A stretch of 64,000 bases of DNA from the NCBI GenBank assembly GCA_963974475.1, contig CAXBCR010000014.1, positions 1 to 64,000 on the forward strand, read 5' to 3'. A program made the translations under genes and the position numbers. The DNA is from CAJXZP01 sp963974475 (GTDB lineage: Bacteria; Bacteroidota; Bacteroidia; Flavobacteriales_G; Salibacteraceae). Under the pieces are notes generated by a model. The model worked only from the letters and a program-made list of their open reading frames with translations. It did not search any database and was not told the DNA's origin. Shown here in pieces: positions 1 to 8,848 of the stretch. Within the stretch, counting starts at the first letter, position 1. Each line of letters begins with the position of its first letter.

Positions 1-31
1 GAAATGGTAATTCAATTTTAAAACTCGGGTC

Positions 32-82
32 AACTTTGCCAAAGTACGTTAAGCTTTGCGTTTAACTTTGGCAAAGTACGTT
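32..82. repeat. Pair of palindromic 19-nt direct repeats
   Basis: Two 19-nt units, at 32-50 and 64-82, share the pattern AACTTTGsCAAAGTACGTT and differ at one base (C or G at position 8). They are offset by exactly 32 nt. The core ACTTTGsCAAAGT is itself a palindrome, so each copy could form a small hairpin or bind a dimeric protein. A decayed third copy may follow around 91-109. They lie downstream of the minus-strand epimerase gene, at the window edge. Nothing else is recognisable in 1-202. Confidence 0.6.
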
Positions 83-202
83 GGCTCTGCATTTATCTTT
101 GGGAAGGTTTTTTTCGCGGTATAGAATCTCAAATCCTTGCATCCATAAAACGGATATTTACTGGTTTAAATTAATTAGTTCTCGCAACGAATGGCATTTT
201 TT

Positions 203-1117
203 TTAAAACCGAAACATGGCTTTGAATTGAGCCAATTCTTCGGGTAGGGTTTGCTTACGAAAGTGATTCATTACCGCGCTATTGCTTACTCTTACTTGGC
301 GCATTTGCAAATGCTGGTTCACGAAAATAGTTTCTAATTCGGGGTACATATCTTTTACCAATTCAGCAATTTCTAAAATGGATGAAGAATGCCTTACCAA
401 ATTAAATTTACCGGCTGGTATCTTATCGGTATTCAATACCAACGCGCTCAATTCTTCTGCTACCGATTGCAACGAAATAAACGAGCGTTTTTGGGTGCCA
501 TCTCCCATAATTTTGATGCGGTTGCTGTATTGCGCATTAAACATAAATGAATTTATCACCGTATCTTTACGTATGCTAGGACTGTAACCAAACACATTAC
601 CACAACGAATAATAAAGGTTTCCACTTGATTATTAACACTTAGCACTTGTTCTTCTCCGCGCACCTTGGATATACCGTAATAGGTATTGGGTTCTAAAAC
701 CGAGTTTTCGGTAAGTTCGGTATCACTCCATCCGTAAACGGAAATAGAACTCAAATACACTAGTTTTTTAACCTCACTTTGGTCAATGGCTCGCACCAAC
801 TCTGCGGTTCCCCAATGATTGATTTGTTCAAATTCTTGTGGGTTTTGGTCGGCATACGGAGAGGTAACTTTAGCAGCCAAATGATATACAACATCTATAT
901 TTTTTAGCGCTTGTTTGAGTTTTCGCCCATCTAATATGTCGCCATAAATAAATTTAATTCGAACGCCATTTAGCGGTTGCTCACCCAAAAACAAACCTAA
1001 TGGACCACGAGACAAGTTATCGTACACCACGATTTCCGAAATGGCGTCATTTTGTGCCAATTCTTGTACTAAGCCACTTCCTATATATCCGGCTCCACCG
1101 GTGACTAAAACTCTCAT
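203..1117 (-). CDS. NAD-dependent epimerase/dehydratase (extended SDR)
   Basis: A 304-residue extended short-chain dehydrogenase. The N-terminal Rossmann signature GGAGYIG is at residues 7-13. The catalytic YxxxK is at Tyr147-Lys151, with Ser residues near 123-126 completing the triad. Such enzymes act on nucleotide sugars (4-epimerases, dehydratases) in the cytoplasm, feeding glycan synthesis. The substrate cannot be read from sequence. It lies only 3 nt downstream of cysH on the same strand, so the two are probably co-transcribed, though no functional link is obvious. Family assignment is secure, exact reaction is not. Confidence 0.85.
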   Translation of the reverse strand: MRVLVTGGAGYIGSGLVQELAQNDAISEIVVYDNLSRGPLGLFLGEQPLNGVRIKFIYGDILDGRKLKQALKNIDVVYHLAAKVTSPYADQNPQEFEQINHWGTAELVRAIDQSEVKKLVYLSSISVYGWSDTELTENSVLEPNTYYGISKVRGEEQVLSVNNQVETFIIRCGNVFGYSPSIRKDTVINSFMFNAQYSNRIKIMGDGTQKRSFISLQSVAEELSALVLNTDKIPAGKFNLVRHSSSILEIAELVKDMYPELETIFVNQHLQMRQVRVSNSAVMNHFRKQTLPEELAQFKAMFRF

Positions 1118-1120
1118 AAC

Positions 1121-1810
1121 TTACTTTTTTAAAACCCCAATTTTTATTTGAGGTGTTTCCTCTGCCAAGGCGGTATGTAACCCACACTCGGTTTTCTTCA
1201 TTCCCGACCATCTACTAGCGCGTTCTCCTTTGTCGGTAAAAGCCTTGCTGGTGCATGGTTCGCAGCCAATGCTGTCGTATCCTTGCGCATCCAGCGGGTG
1301 ATTGGGTAAATCAAATTTAGTGCGATAATCTGCCACATCTTGTTTGGTCCAATCCAACATGGGGTGGTAACGCATCACATTATGTGCGCCCATTTGCTCG
1401 GGTTTCATATTTCTACGGTTGGCGTTTTGATCCGCCCTAATGCCATTAATCCACACATCATTTTGCATCAAAATGGGTTCTAATGGTAGAATTTTATTGA
1501 TATGGCAGCAATAATCAGGATCAGACGAATAGAAAAAATGATGGTCGCTATCCATTTGATGAATTTTAGCCACATCCGATTCCAACCCAATTACATTCAA
1601 TCCGAAATCATGGACCAATTGGTTTTTAAACCGAATGGTTTGCGGAAACAAAAAACCGGTATTTAAAAAATACACCGGTATCGAAGCATCTATCTGACTA
1701 ATTATATGCAATAACGGCACACTCTGCGATTGAAATGAGGAGGTTAAAAACATTCGTTTTCCCGCATTTCTATACGCCTCAATTTTTTGTGCAATGGTAT
1801 CAATCCGCAT
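1121..1810 (-). CDS. cysH: Phosphoadenylyl-/adenylyl-sulfate reductase
   Basis: A 229-residue CysH-family reductase that reduces activated sulfate (APS or PAPS) to sulfite using thioredoxin. A modified PP-loop SSFQSQS lies at residues 24-30. The catalytic cysteine sits in ECGLH at 208-212. It carries the cysteine pairs CC (101-102) and CxxC (183-186) that bind a 4Fe-4S cluster, which points to APS rather than PAPS as substrate by family precedent. Length is normal. No cysD, cysN or sulfite reductase gene is nearby. A -7-like TACTTTG lies at about 1829-1836 upstream. It is followed at once by the epimerase gene. Confidence 0.9.
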   Translation of the reverse strand: MRIDTIAQKIEAYRNAGKRMFLTSSFQSQSVPLLHIISQIDASIPVYFLNTGFLFPQTIRFKNQLVHDFGLNVIGLESDVAKIHQMDSDHHFFYSSDPDYCCHINKILPLEPILMQNDVWINGIRADQNANRRNMKPEQMGAHNVMRYHPMLDWTKQDVADYRTKFDLPNHPLDAQGYDSIGCEPCTSKAFTDKGERASRWSGMKKTECGLHTALAEETPQIKIGVLKK

Positions 1811-1924
1811 TCTTTACTTTTTGGTGGTGCAAAGTAGGGCTATTTAAATTCGGCAGGGGCTGACTTTTGTCATTTAGCAGAGCATTTAGGAGGGATAATT
1901 AAAAGCATCCGGGCAATAAATTGC

Positions 1925-3172
1925 CTAGAAATCTTTATACAGCAAATACTTTTTGCGTAAGACCTTAAACGCATTTAGCTTAGGTTGCCAACTGGCTTTA
2001 ATGGCTGCAATAGGCACACCATTTTCAATTTGTTGTTGCAACGTTTTCGTGCCGGCCAAACGTCCATAAAAATGATTTTTCAAAAAGAACTCCGATGCAT
2101 TGGATGTGTTGGAATAGGCCCAAATCAATCGTTCTAAATGGAGCGCTGGTTTTTGATAAAAGGCGGCTATATCAAAATTTCGTAAATCCTGACCATAGCA
2201 TTTTTGATTTTTGTATTTTGGATATTTCGCACCTGGTTTTGGAGTCGGCACAAAGCTAAAATTCGTGTTTTTAATGGTTGGAGAACCAAAAGTTTGAAAA
2301 GGAAAATTGGTTCCTCTACCCGCGCTTACATTCGTACCTTCAAACAAACCCAAGGTTGGATACAGGTAAATGGAAGTCATATTAGGTAAATTAGGCGATG
2401 GTTTGACCGGCAATTGATAGAGATGCTTATGCGTCCACCCCGTTAAAAGTACTACGCGTAAATCACATTTCAATCCGTTTCCAAGCCAGCCTTCGTCATT
2501 TATCATTTGGGCAAATTCACCTACCGTCATTCCATGCACAATAGGTACTTCATGCATTCCCACAAAAGATTGTTCCTCTAATTCTAACACCGGACCGTCC
2601 ACATAAAAGCCATTTGGATTGGGTCTATCCAACACCAAAAAAGGTACATTATTCTCCGCACAAGCCTGCATCACATAATGCATTGTTGAAATGTACGTGT
2701 AAAATCGAGCTCCTACATCTTGAATATCAAATACCACGATATCAATCCCTTTCAAATCTTGCGCAGTAGGTTTTTTATTCTTTCCATACAGACTTTTTAT
2801 GGCAATTTTAGTTTTTGGGTCTACTCCGTCTTTCACCTTTTCACCAGCATCAGCCGTACCTCTAAAACCATGCTCAGGAGCAAATACTTTCTGAATAGAA
2901 ATTCCTTTTTCTAATAAAAAATCAACCAAGTGTGTACCAAAAACCTCACTGGTTGGGTTAACGACTAAGGCTGCGTTTTTCCCCTCCAAAATAGGAAGGT
3001 ATAAGGAAGCCCTTTCCGCCCCAACCAAAACCTCATCGGCTGTTTTGAATAGACTTGAATCAAACTTGCTCTCTTGCGCATTTGCCGAGAAAGTGAATCC
3101 TACCAATAAAAATATGAAAATTAGTTTTTGCAATTTCTGTCCTTTAATCTGCAAAGAAATACGTTTCAGCAA
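1925..3172 (-). CDS. namZ: DUF1343 protein, NamZ-type exo-beta-N-acetylmuramidase
   Basis: A 415-residue exported protein of the DUF1343 family, whose Bacillus member NamZ removes terminal N-acetylmuramic acid from peptidoglycan fragments. Family motifs seen: FAPEHGFRG near residues 97-105 (Glu100/His101), FDIQDVGARFYTY near 148, LDRPNPNG near 180 and PVKPSPNLPN near 255. A hydrophobic signal peptide ends near SANAQ (about residue 33). The start is uncertain: TTG at 3172 is used here, and another in-frame TTG at 3133 would give a shorter, more typical signal peptide. It is divergent from the FtsX-type permease at 3336. A role in wall recycling is inferred. Confidence 0.82.
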   Translation of the reverse strand: MLKRISLQIKGQKLQKLIFIFLLVGFTFSANAQESKFDSSLFKTADEVLVGAERASLYLPILEGKNAALVVNPTSEVFGTHLVDFLLEKGISIQKVFAPEHGFRGTADAGEKVKDGVDPKTKIAIKSLYGKNKKPTAQDLKGIDIVVFDIQDVGARFYTYISTMHYVMQACAENNVPFLVLDRPNPNGFYVDGPVLELEEQSFVGMHEVPIVHGMTVGEFAQMINDEGWLGNGLKCDLRVVLLTGWTHKHLYQLPVKPSPNLPNMTSIYLYPTLGLFEGTNVSAGRGTNFPFQTFGSPTIKNTNFSFVPTPKPGAKYPKYKNQKCYGQDLRNFDIAAFYQKPALHLERLIWAYSNTSNASEFFLKNHFYGRLAGTKTLQQQIENGVPIAAIKASWQPKLNAFKVLRKKYLLYKDF

Positions 3173-3335
3173 GGTATTCCGGCATCCATGCTATATTTTT
3201 ATCACTATTTAATTGTCAATTGCATTCATGTAATTCCACTCTCCACCCATTACCTCCAAAAATCAATTTACCCATGAATAAATCAATAGGCTCTGCTTCA
3301 TTTACCTACGCTATATCCACCTAGATTTAGTACTA

Positions 3336-4592
3336 TTGTCCAACAAAATTAAACGATTGAATTTCGAACTATTCACAGCATTAAAACTCATTCGAAGCAA
3401 GTCTTCGGGTAATTCGGAACGGAATAATATCCGCCCCATTATCAATATTGCGTTGGCTGGTATTGCCATCAGTGTGGCGGTGATGATTCTTTCTATTGCC
3501 ATCGTTACCGGATTTCAAAACGAAATTCGTGAAAAAATTATTGGGTTTGGTGGTCACATTACCATTTCAAATTTTCAAAGTACCGATGGGTTTGAAACCA
3601 TTCCTATTTCTACCGACCAGCCATTTTACCCGGAGCTCGACACGCTTCAAAAGGTGAGTAATATTCAGGTGTATGCCAACAAAACAGGTATTCTAAAAAC
3701 GAAAGAAGAAATTTTAGGTATCGTACTCAAAGGAATCGGTCGTGATTTTGACTGGACCTTTTTTAAAGAGTACCTAACCGAAGGAGACACCTTGGCATTT
3801 AGCGATAGTACTAAATCTAACAACGTAGTCATTTCTCAAAAAATTGCCAATAAAATGAACCTTTCCGTAGGCGAAAGCTTCATTGTTTATTTTATAAAAG
3901 ACACCAGACCTCGCCCTCGAAAATTTACCATTTCCGGAATTTACGCGACCAGTTTGGAGGGTTTTGACGACCTATTTATAATTGGAGATATTCGACATAT
4001 TCAACGTTTAAATGGATGGAACGAAGACCAAGTAGGAGGCTTTGAAATCAATCTAAAGAGCTACGAAGATTTGGATGAAATTGACGATTTCATATTCAAT
4101 AATATTCCGTTCGAATACAAAACAACCACCATCATAAACCGAAACCAGAATCTTTTTGGTTGGCTAGACTTACAGGATATTAACGTTACCATCATCATCG
4201 GTTTAATGATTTTAGTATCTGGAATCAATATGGCTTCGGCTTTACTAATTATGATTCTAGACCGAACCCGAATGATTGGAATTTTTAAATCAATGGGAGC
4301 CACCAATGCCAGCATCCGAAAACTATTTCTTTACATCGCCACGTATTTAATGATTGTGGGGCTTTTTTGGGGAAACCTCATCGGTATTTCACTCGCCCTA
4401 GTGCAGAAATATTTCAAAATAATTTCGCTTCCAGCCGAAACGTATTACATTTCTCATGTACCTATCAACATTGAGTTAGGCAGTGTTATTTTACTCAATG
4501 TTTTTACTTTGGTCATCTGCCTAATCATGCTAATTGTACCTACCTACATTGTAACGCGAATCTCTGCGGTAGATGCCATTAAATTGGATTAA
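3336..4592 (+). CDS. FtsX/LolE-type ABC transporter permease
   Basis: A 418-residue inner-membrane permease of the MacB/FtsX class. It has one N-terminal membrane segment (about 38-60), a large periplasmic domain (about 65-280) and three C-terminal segments (about 282-305, 328-352, 385-408). It ends with the family motif ISAVDAIKLD. The layout matches the LolC/LolE subunits that extract lipoproteins from the inner membrane, but no LolD ATPase gene is adjacent. The start is a TTG giving MSNKIKRLNF, and no upstream ATG fits. It is probably read with the two genes that follow, since the gap to the next start codon is short. Confidence 0.85.
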   Translation: MSNKIKRLNFELFTALKLIRSKSSGNSERNNIRPIINIALAGIAISVAVMILSIAIVTGFQNEIREKIIGFGGHITISNFQSTDGFETIPISTDQPFYPELDTLQKVSNIQVYANKTGILKTKEEILGIVLKGIGRDFDWTFFKEYLTEGDTLAFSDSTKSNNVVISQKIANKMNLSVGESFIVYFIKDTRPRPRKFTISGIYATSLEGFDDLFIIGDIRHIQRLNGWNEDQVGGFEINLKSYEDLDEIDDFIFNNIPFEYKTTTIINRNQNLFGWLDLQDINVTIIIGLMILVSGINMASALLIMILDRTRMIGIFKSMGATNASIRKLFLYIATYLMIVGLFWGNLIGISLALVQKYFKIISLPAETYYISHVPINIELGSVILLNVFTLVICLIMLIVPTYIVTRISAVDAIKLD

Positions 4593-4635
4593 ATTCCTTC
4601 TATTTGCAGCCACAAAAAATCAATCAATTTTTCAA

Positions 4636-4923
4636 ATGAACAATATTAAAATATTACGCTACCTCGCCATTTTAGAAGGAATTAGCTACATCGTATTACT
4701 AGGAATTTGCGTACCGCTTAAATATATATGGGACGTACCCGAACCTACTCGACCTGTAGGATCAGTACATGGAATTTTATTTGTAGCCTATGTAATTTGG
4801 TTACTCATCGTAGGCCGTAAATTAAAATGGAATCTACTCACTCACTTTTGGGGCTTTATTGCATCCTTATTACCTTTCGGGACATTTGTTTTTGAAATTA
4901 AATATCTAAAATCGAAAGTTTAA
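4636..4923 (+). CDS. DUF3817 family small membrane protein
   Basis: A 95-residue integral membrane protein starting at ATG 4636 (MNNIKILRYL). A start further upstream would overlap the permease gene and has no support. It shows about three hydrophobic segments with the family features EGISYIVLLG, VGSVHGILFVAY and a WGFIASLLPFGTFVFE tail. These fit the DUF3817 family, whose function is unknown. It lies 43 nt after the permease stop and 47 nt before the beta-synthase gene. Confidence 0.78.
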   Translation: MNNIKILRYLAILEGISYIVLLGICVPLKYIWDVPEPTRPVGSVHGILFVAYVIWLLIVGRKLKWNLLTHFWGFIASLLPFGTFVFEIKYLKSKV

Positions 4924-4970
4924 AATCACCGAAAGTCACCTAGGTTCACACCAATTTTAAAGAAATTAAA

Positions 4971-5960
4971 ATGACAGCAGACAAAAAAGTATACGATAAC
5001 ATTTTGGGAAGTATTGGAAATACCCCAATGATACGACTGAATGAAATAGCTAAAGATATTCCGGGAACCATTCTAGGTAAAGTAGAATATTTCAATCCTG
5101 GAAACTCGGTAAAAGACCGAATGGGATTAAAAATGGTAGAAGATGCGGAAGCAAACGGCACTTTAAAACCCGGAGGAACCATCATTGAATGCACCTCTGG
5201 TAATACAGGAATGGGTATAGCATTGGCCGCAATTGTAAAAGGTTACAAATGTATTTTCACTACCAACGACAAACAAAGCAAGGAAAAAGTAGATGTTTTA
5301 CGCGCCTTAGGAGCCGAAGTAATTGTTTGCCCTACCGCGGTTTCGCCTACCCACCCAGATTCATATTACTCTGTAGCGGAGCGCAAAAACAAAGAAATTG
5401 AAAACTCGGTTTGGTTAAATCAATACGACAATTTATCCAATCGTCAAGCGCATTACGAATCTACCGGACCTGAAATTTGGGCACAAACCGAAGGTAAAAT
5501 CACCCACTTTGTAGTTGGTGTAGGTACCGGAGGAACCATTTCGGGAGTTGGAAAATATTTGAAAGAACAAAATCCAGATGTCAAAATTTGGGGCGTTGAT
5601 TCTTTCGGGTCTGTTTTCAAAAAATACTTGGAAACGGGTGAGTTTGATGAAAATGAAATTCACTCTTACCTAACCGAAGGCATTGGCGAAGATATTCTAC
5701 CAAAAAACGTAGATTTTAGTTTAATTGACCATTTTGAAAAAGTAACCGATAAAGATGGAGCTTTAGTAGCCAGAGAATTGGCATTAAAAGAAGGATTGCT
5801 TTTAGGTTACTCCGCAGGTTCTGCTTTTGGTGCCGTGCGTCAGCTTAAAGATGAATTAAAAGAAGATGATGTTGTGGTCATTCTGTTCCATGATCACGGT
5901 TCACGATACGTGGGGAAAATATTCAACGATGATTGGATGAAAGAACAAGGGTTTATTTAA
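4971..5960 (+). CDS. Cystathionine beta-synthase-like PLP enzyme
   Basis: A 329-residue fold-type II pyridoxal-phosphate enzyme of the cysteine synthase/cystathionine beta-synthase family. The PLP lysine is Lys48 in SVKDR. The substrate loop TSGNTG is at 75-80, and the phosphate-binding GTGGT at 185-189. The C-terminus SRYVGKIFNDDWM resembles cystathionine beta-synthases more than CysK. It lacks the C-terminal CBS-domain pair found in many relatives, so S-adenosylmethionine control is not expected. It would join serine and homocysteine, or make cysteine from O-acetylserine. The exact reaction is uncertain. A clear terminator follows. Confidence 0.82.
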   Translation: MTADKKVYDNILGSIGNTPMIRLNEIAKDIPGTILGKVEYFNPGNSVKDRMGLKMVEDAEANGTLKPGGTIIECTSGNTGMGIALAAIVKGYKCIFTTNDKQSKEKVDVLRALGAEVIVCPTAVSPTHPDSYYSVAERKNKEIENSVWLNQYDNLSNRQAHYESTGPEIWAQTEGKITHFVVGVGTGGTISGVGKYLKEQNPDVKIWGVDSFGSVFKKYLETGEFDENEIHSYLTEGIGEDILPKNVDFSLIDHFEKVTDKDGALVARELALKEGLLLGYSAGSAFGAVRQLKDELKEDDVVVILFHDHGSRYVGKIFNDDWMKEQGFI

Positions 5961-5975
5961 TCCTAAAATATTAGA

Positions 5976-6011
5976 AGCCGCATTTACATTCGTACTTGCG
6001 GCTTTTTTTTG
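5976..6011 (+). terminator. Intrinsic terminator after the beta-synthase gene
   Basis: A 7-bp stem AGCCGCA (5976-5982) / TGCGGCT (5997-6003) with a 14-nt loop is followed by an eight-T run. It lies 16 nt past the stop codon and before the convergent serine hydrolase gene. Confidence 0.82.
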
Positions 6012-6037
6012 ATACGTAATCCGGTAAATTCCTAAAA

Positions 6038-7168
6038 CTATCGAATTAAATCCAGTAGCTCTTCTTTTCCTAAAAATTTCCCTCGCGACAAATTGGATAA
6101 TAAAACAATGGCAATATCCTCTTCCGGAATACGGATGAAATAGCTTCGGTAACCTCTCCACCATCCTAAGTGATAGATAATGCGGGGATAATTATTCCGC
6201 TCTTTTACAATTCGCCAACCTAAGCCGTAACTTCCGTTTTTGTAGTTAAATTTAGAACGCGGCTCATACATGTTTTGAGACGTTTCATAGTCCACCACAC
6301 TGCCATCCTGAAGGGCTAAATGCAATTTCAACATGTCCATTGTAGTGGAATACACCCCTTTATCTCCGGTAATTCCATTTAAATAATAATCAGGAATATG
6401 CCATCTTCTATTTTCACTACCAATGGCTAAATTAGGAATGCTCCGCATATCCATATTGCTATAAATCAAGGAATGAGTCATACCCACTTTGTTAAACACA
6501 TTCTCTTGCACCAATTGGCCAAACTCCTTTCCTGTCACCTTTTCGGCAATAGCTGCCAGTAAAAAATAATTGGTATTACTATAATTAAACTTTCGGTTGA
6601 CCGGATAATAAGGTGCTGGATTTTTCACAATAAAACTATCCAATAAATTCGTGTTGCACATTGGTATATCTTGATTCAACCATAACGAATCGGTGATATA
6701 CATGTAATTACTTAATCCGGACCGGTGACTTAAAAGCATCTCGATGGTGATTCCTGGATAAGGAAAACTATCAATAATATCAGTAATAGTATCAGTCAAA
6801 TTTAACTCCCCTTTTTCCACCAACTGCATTATGGTAATGGCTGTAATAGGTTTTGAACCGGATGCTAATTGAAATACGCAACTATCGTTTAGCGGGGTCT
6901 TTTCAATGTAATTGCTCACACCAAAACTGTTTTGATATAATTTTCCAGCTTTGTAAAACAATACATTTCCATTAAACACCCCGGCCGATAGTTTAATTTC
7001 AAAAAACCTATTTATACGTTTTATCGTTGCGTTATCAAAAGATGTAAATACATAAGGCACCTCCGTTTTGGGTGTTTCTTTCTCTGCAATTGGCTTATTT
7101 CCAGAATTCTCTTCACACGAAAAGAAAAACAAAAACATCACACATACTACCGCTACTATTTTTCTCAT
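6038..7168 (-). CDS. Serine hydrolase lipoprotein (class C beta-lactamase fold)
   Basis: A 376-residue protein with a lipobox FFSC, giving a lipidated Cys18. The penicillin-binding-protein-like motifs are present: SxxK as SGSK at 103-106, YxN as YSN at 196-198, and an HLGWWRGY segment near 340 in place of the KTG box. Members include AmpC-like enzymes, esterases and D-aminopeptidases. Substrate cannot be assigned. It probably faces the periplasm. B. subtilis encodes a similar protein (YbbE) in its NamZ cluster, but here the two genes are 3 kb apart and not in one operon. Confidence 0.85.
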   Translation of the reverse strand: MRKIVAVVCVMFLFFFSCEENSGNKPIAEKETPKTEVPYVFTSFDNATIKRINRFFEIKLSAGVFNGNVLFYKAGKLYQNSFGVSNYIEKTPLNDSCVFQLASGSKPITAITIMQLVEKGELNLTDTITDIIDSFPYPGITIEMLLSHRSGLSNYMYITDSLWLNQDIPMCNTNLLDSFIVKNPAPYYPVNRKFNYSNTNYFLLAAIAEKVTGKEFGQLVQENVFNKVGMTHSLIYSNMDMRSIPNLAIGSENRRWHIPDYYLNGITGDKGVYSTTMDMLKLHLALQDGSVVDYETSQNMYEPRSKFNYKNGSYGLGWRIVKERNNYPRIIYHLGWWRGYRSYFIRIPEEDIAIVLLSNLSRGKFLGKEELLDLIR

Positions 7169-7295
7169 GCGTCTTGCAATCTCTTAATTCTTACGAACTT
7201 TTTTGCTTTTATTCGGGCGTTCTAACGTACAAAACCCCCAATTATATGAATGGGCGCAAAAGTAAAATCATTAATAACCCTACAAAGATTAGGCG

Positions 7296-7303
7296 TAAAT
7301 TTG
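7296..7303 (+). promoter_or_regulatory. Candidate -7 box for the acyltransferase gene
   Basis: TAAATTTG matches the Bacteroidota -7 consensus TAnnTTTG, about 41 nt before the TTG start at 7345. No convincing -33 TTTG is seen at the expected distance. Confidence 0.45.
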
Positions 7304-7344
7304 TTTAACTGATTACCTTTACCGCCTGTTTAAAGCAAGGAAAT

Positions 7345-8139
7345 TTGGCTAATATATTATTTAAGAAGGACGTATTAGGGAACTTTATTTTCGTAAAGAG
7401 AATAATTTTCATGGTTTTTGGGGCAATTGCAAACGCACGCTTCCGGAATCTTTTTAATACAGAGTTACGAGGAACAGAGATTATTCGGCAGTTGCCCATG
7501 AAAAATGTCTTGTTTGTTTCCAACCACCAAACCTACTTCGCGGATGTGACCTTAATGATTATTGCATTCTCAAGTGCTAAGAATGGGTTTAAAAATAGAA
7601 TCGGGCCACTTTACCATTTACTAAATGCCAATTTCAGAGTCTATTTTGTAGCCGCAAAAGAAACCATGAAAAAAAGTATGTTGACCAAAGCCATGACCAA
7701 AGCGGGTGGTATTTTAGTGCAACGTACCTGGAAAAAAGAAGGCAGAGCGGCAAATTTAAAAGTAGATACTTCCGATTCGGATATGATTGGGAAAGCACTT
7801 ACAGATGGTTGGGTAATTACCTTTCCACAAGGCACTACCACTCCTTTTGTAAGAGGCCGAAAAGGAACTGCGCACATCATTAAGAAACACAAACCTATTG
7901 TAATACCTGTGGTTATTGATGGTTTTAGACGTTCATTCGACAAAAAAGGATTGCTTATTAAGAAGAAAGGCGCCACTATTAGTATGACTTTTAAACCTGC
8001 AATGAATATCAACTACGATGATGATGTAGATACTATTTTAAAACAGGTAATGCATTCTATTGAGCAAAGCGAGGAGTTTTACCCCGAAAAGCTAAAGAAG
8101 GACCCTAAAACTGAGGATAAAAAAACCTCCACTATCTAA
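7345..8139 (+). CDS. PlsC-like 1-acyl-glycerol-3-phosphate acyltransferase
   Basis: A 264-residue membrane-associated acyltransferase. Motif I reads NHQTYFAD (residues 60-67), so His and Asp are separated by five residues, not the usual four (HX4D). The second motif is FPQGTTTPF (160-168), replacing the typical FPEGTR. A hydrophobic N-terminal segment lies at about 15-32. It probably adds the second acyl chain in phospholipid synthesis, though transfer onto another lipid is possible. The TTG start at 7345 has an AGGA 5-8 nt upstream; an in-frame ATG at 7411 is an alternative. A hairpin overlaps the stop codon. Confidence 0.78.
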   Translation: MANILFKKDVLGNFIFVKRIIFMVFGAIANARFRNLFNTELRGTEIIRQLPMKNVLFVSNHQTYFADVTLMIIAFSSAKNGFKNRIGPLYHLLNANFRVYFVAAKETMKKSMLTKAMTKAGGILVQRTWKKEGRAANLKVDTSDSDMIGKALTDGWVITFPQGTTTPFVRGRKGTAHIIKKHKPIVIPVVIDGFRRSFDKKGLLIKKKGATISMTFKPAMNINYDDDVDTILKQVMHSIEQSEEFYPEKLKKDPKTEDKKTSTI

Positions 8140-8154
8140 GATAGAAGAGGTTTT
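8122..8154 (+). terminator. Stem-loop terminator overlapping the acyltransferase stop
   Basis: AAAACCTC (8122-8129) pairs with GAGGTTTT (8147-8154), and an inner CTATC/GATAG stem stacks above it. The A-run before and T-run after let it work on either strand. It includes the stop codon of the acyltransferase gene. Confidence 0.7.
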
Positions 8155-8305
8155 ACATTAACCCGAACCCTCAACTAATAATAATTAAATTACCAGTTAA
8201 GAAAAATATATACTGCAAATATGAGCCGTTAACTCAGTTCAAAATGTAGCCCAACCGACAATTGGAATAGTTTACAGAATCAATGATATTAGTGTGACAA
8301 TAGCC

Positions 8306-8791
8306 TTATTTTAATTCCGGAAAATACTCCTTTCCTAAAATCTGCTTTTGCGCTATAGTTAAATGCGCTAAAATGCCCGTTTTTTCAATTGGATACGCAG
8401 AGAAAGTTCCCATTCCCTTGGCAATAAATTTATCCGTATTGATTAGTTTAATGTCCCCTTCTGCAATAATTAAACGGTTTCCTTTTTGAATTACTTTTCC
8501 CTCTCCTACCAAAATATCGCCCAAACGGGCAGGTGCTAAGTAATTAATTTTAAACTCTACGGTAGAAACTAATTTTCCATCATGGCAAGAAGCTGATAAG
8601 GATGCTACGCCAAGAACGGCATCCATCATAGCCGCCAAAACACCTCCGTGAATAGCAATGGGAGTGGCTAGATGCTTTTCTTGAACCGGCATTATATACC
8701 GAATATGCCCAGGAGAAATCACCTCCAATTCTAATTCATTTAAGGTTCCGTACTTATTTATGGAATTGTATAATTTTAAAATCTTGTGCAT
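8306..8791 (-). CDS. PaaI-family hotdog thioesterase
   Basis: A 161-residue hotdog-fold protein. The hallmark HGG at 48-50 is followed by the helix AAMMDAVLG with Asp57 as the probable catalytic acid. Relatives such as PaaI and YdiI hydrolyse acyl- or aroyl-CoA thioesters in the cytoplasm. Substrate is unknown. It is divergent from trmH. A perfect -7 box, TACTTTTG, lies only 4 nt upstream of the ATG, which predicts a leaderless or nearly leaderless mRNA. Confidence 0.85.
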   Translation of the reverse strand: MHKILKLYNSINKYGTLNELELEVISPGHIRYIMPVQEKHLATPIAIHGGVLAAMMDAVLGVASLSASCHDGKLVSTVEFKINYLAPARLGDILVGEGKVIQKGNRLIIAEGDIKLINTDKFIAKGMGTFSAYPIEKTGILAHLTIAQKQILGKEYFPELK

Positions 8792-8795
8792 GAAT

Positions 8796-8803
8796 CAAAA
8801 GTA
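8796..8803 (-). promoter_or_regulatory. -7 box of the thioesterase gene, 4 nt from ATG
   Basis: Read on the minus strand this is TACTTTTG, a perfect TAnnTTTG. Only 4 nt separate it from the ATG at 8791, so transcription would start at or next to the start codon. Confidence 0.6.
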
Positions 8804-8836
8804 CAGATTTCATCGTATCCGTTTTACAACTTTCCA

Positions 8837-8844
8837 TATTTTCG
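8837..8844 (+). promoter_or_regulatory. -7-like box of trmH, 4 nt from ATG
   Basis: TATTTTCG differs from TAnnTTTG at one position and lies 4 nt before the ATG at 8849. It mirrors the arrangement on the divergent thioesterase gene. Confidence 0.45.
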
Positions 8845-8848
8845 CATC

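Noticed and set aside
1858..1924. Inverted repeat GGCAAT/ATTGCC near 1914 as a terminator of the NamZ gene
   Set aside because: The loop would be only two bases and there is no T-run.
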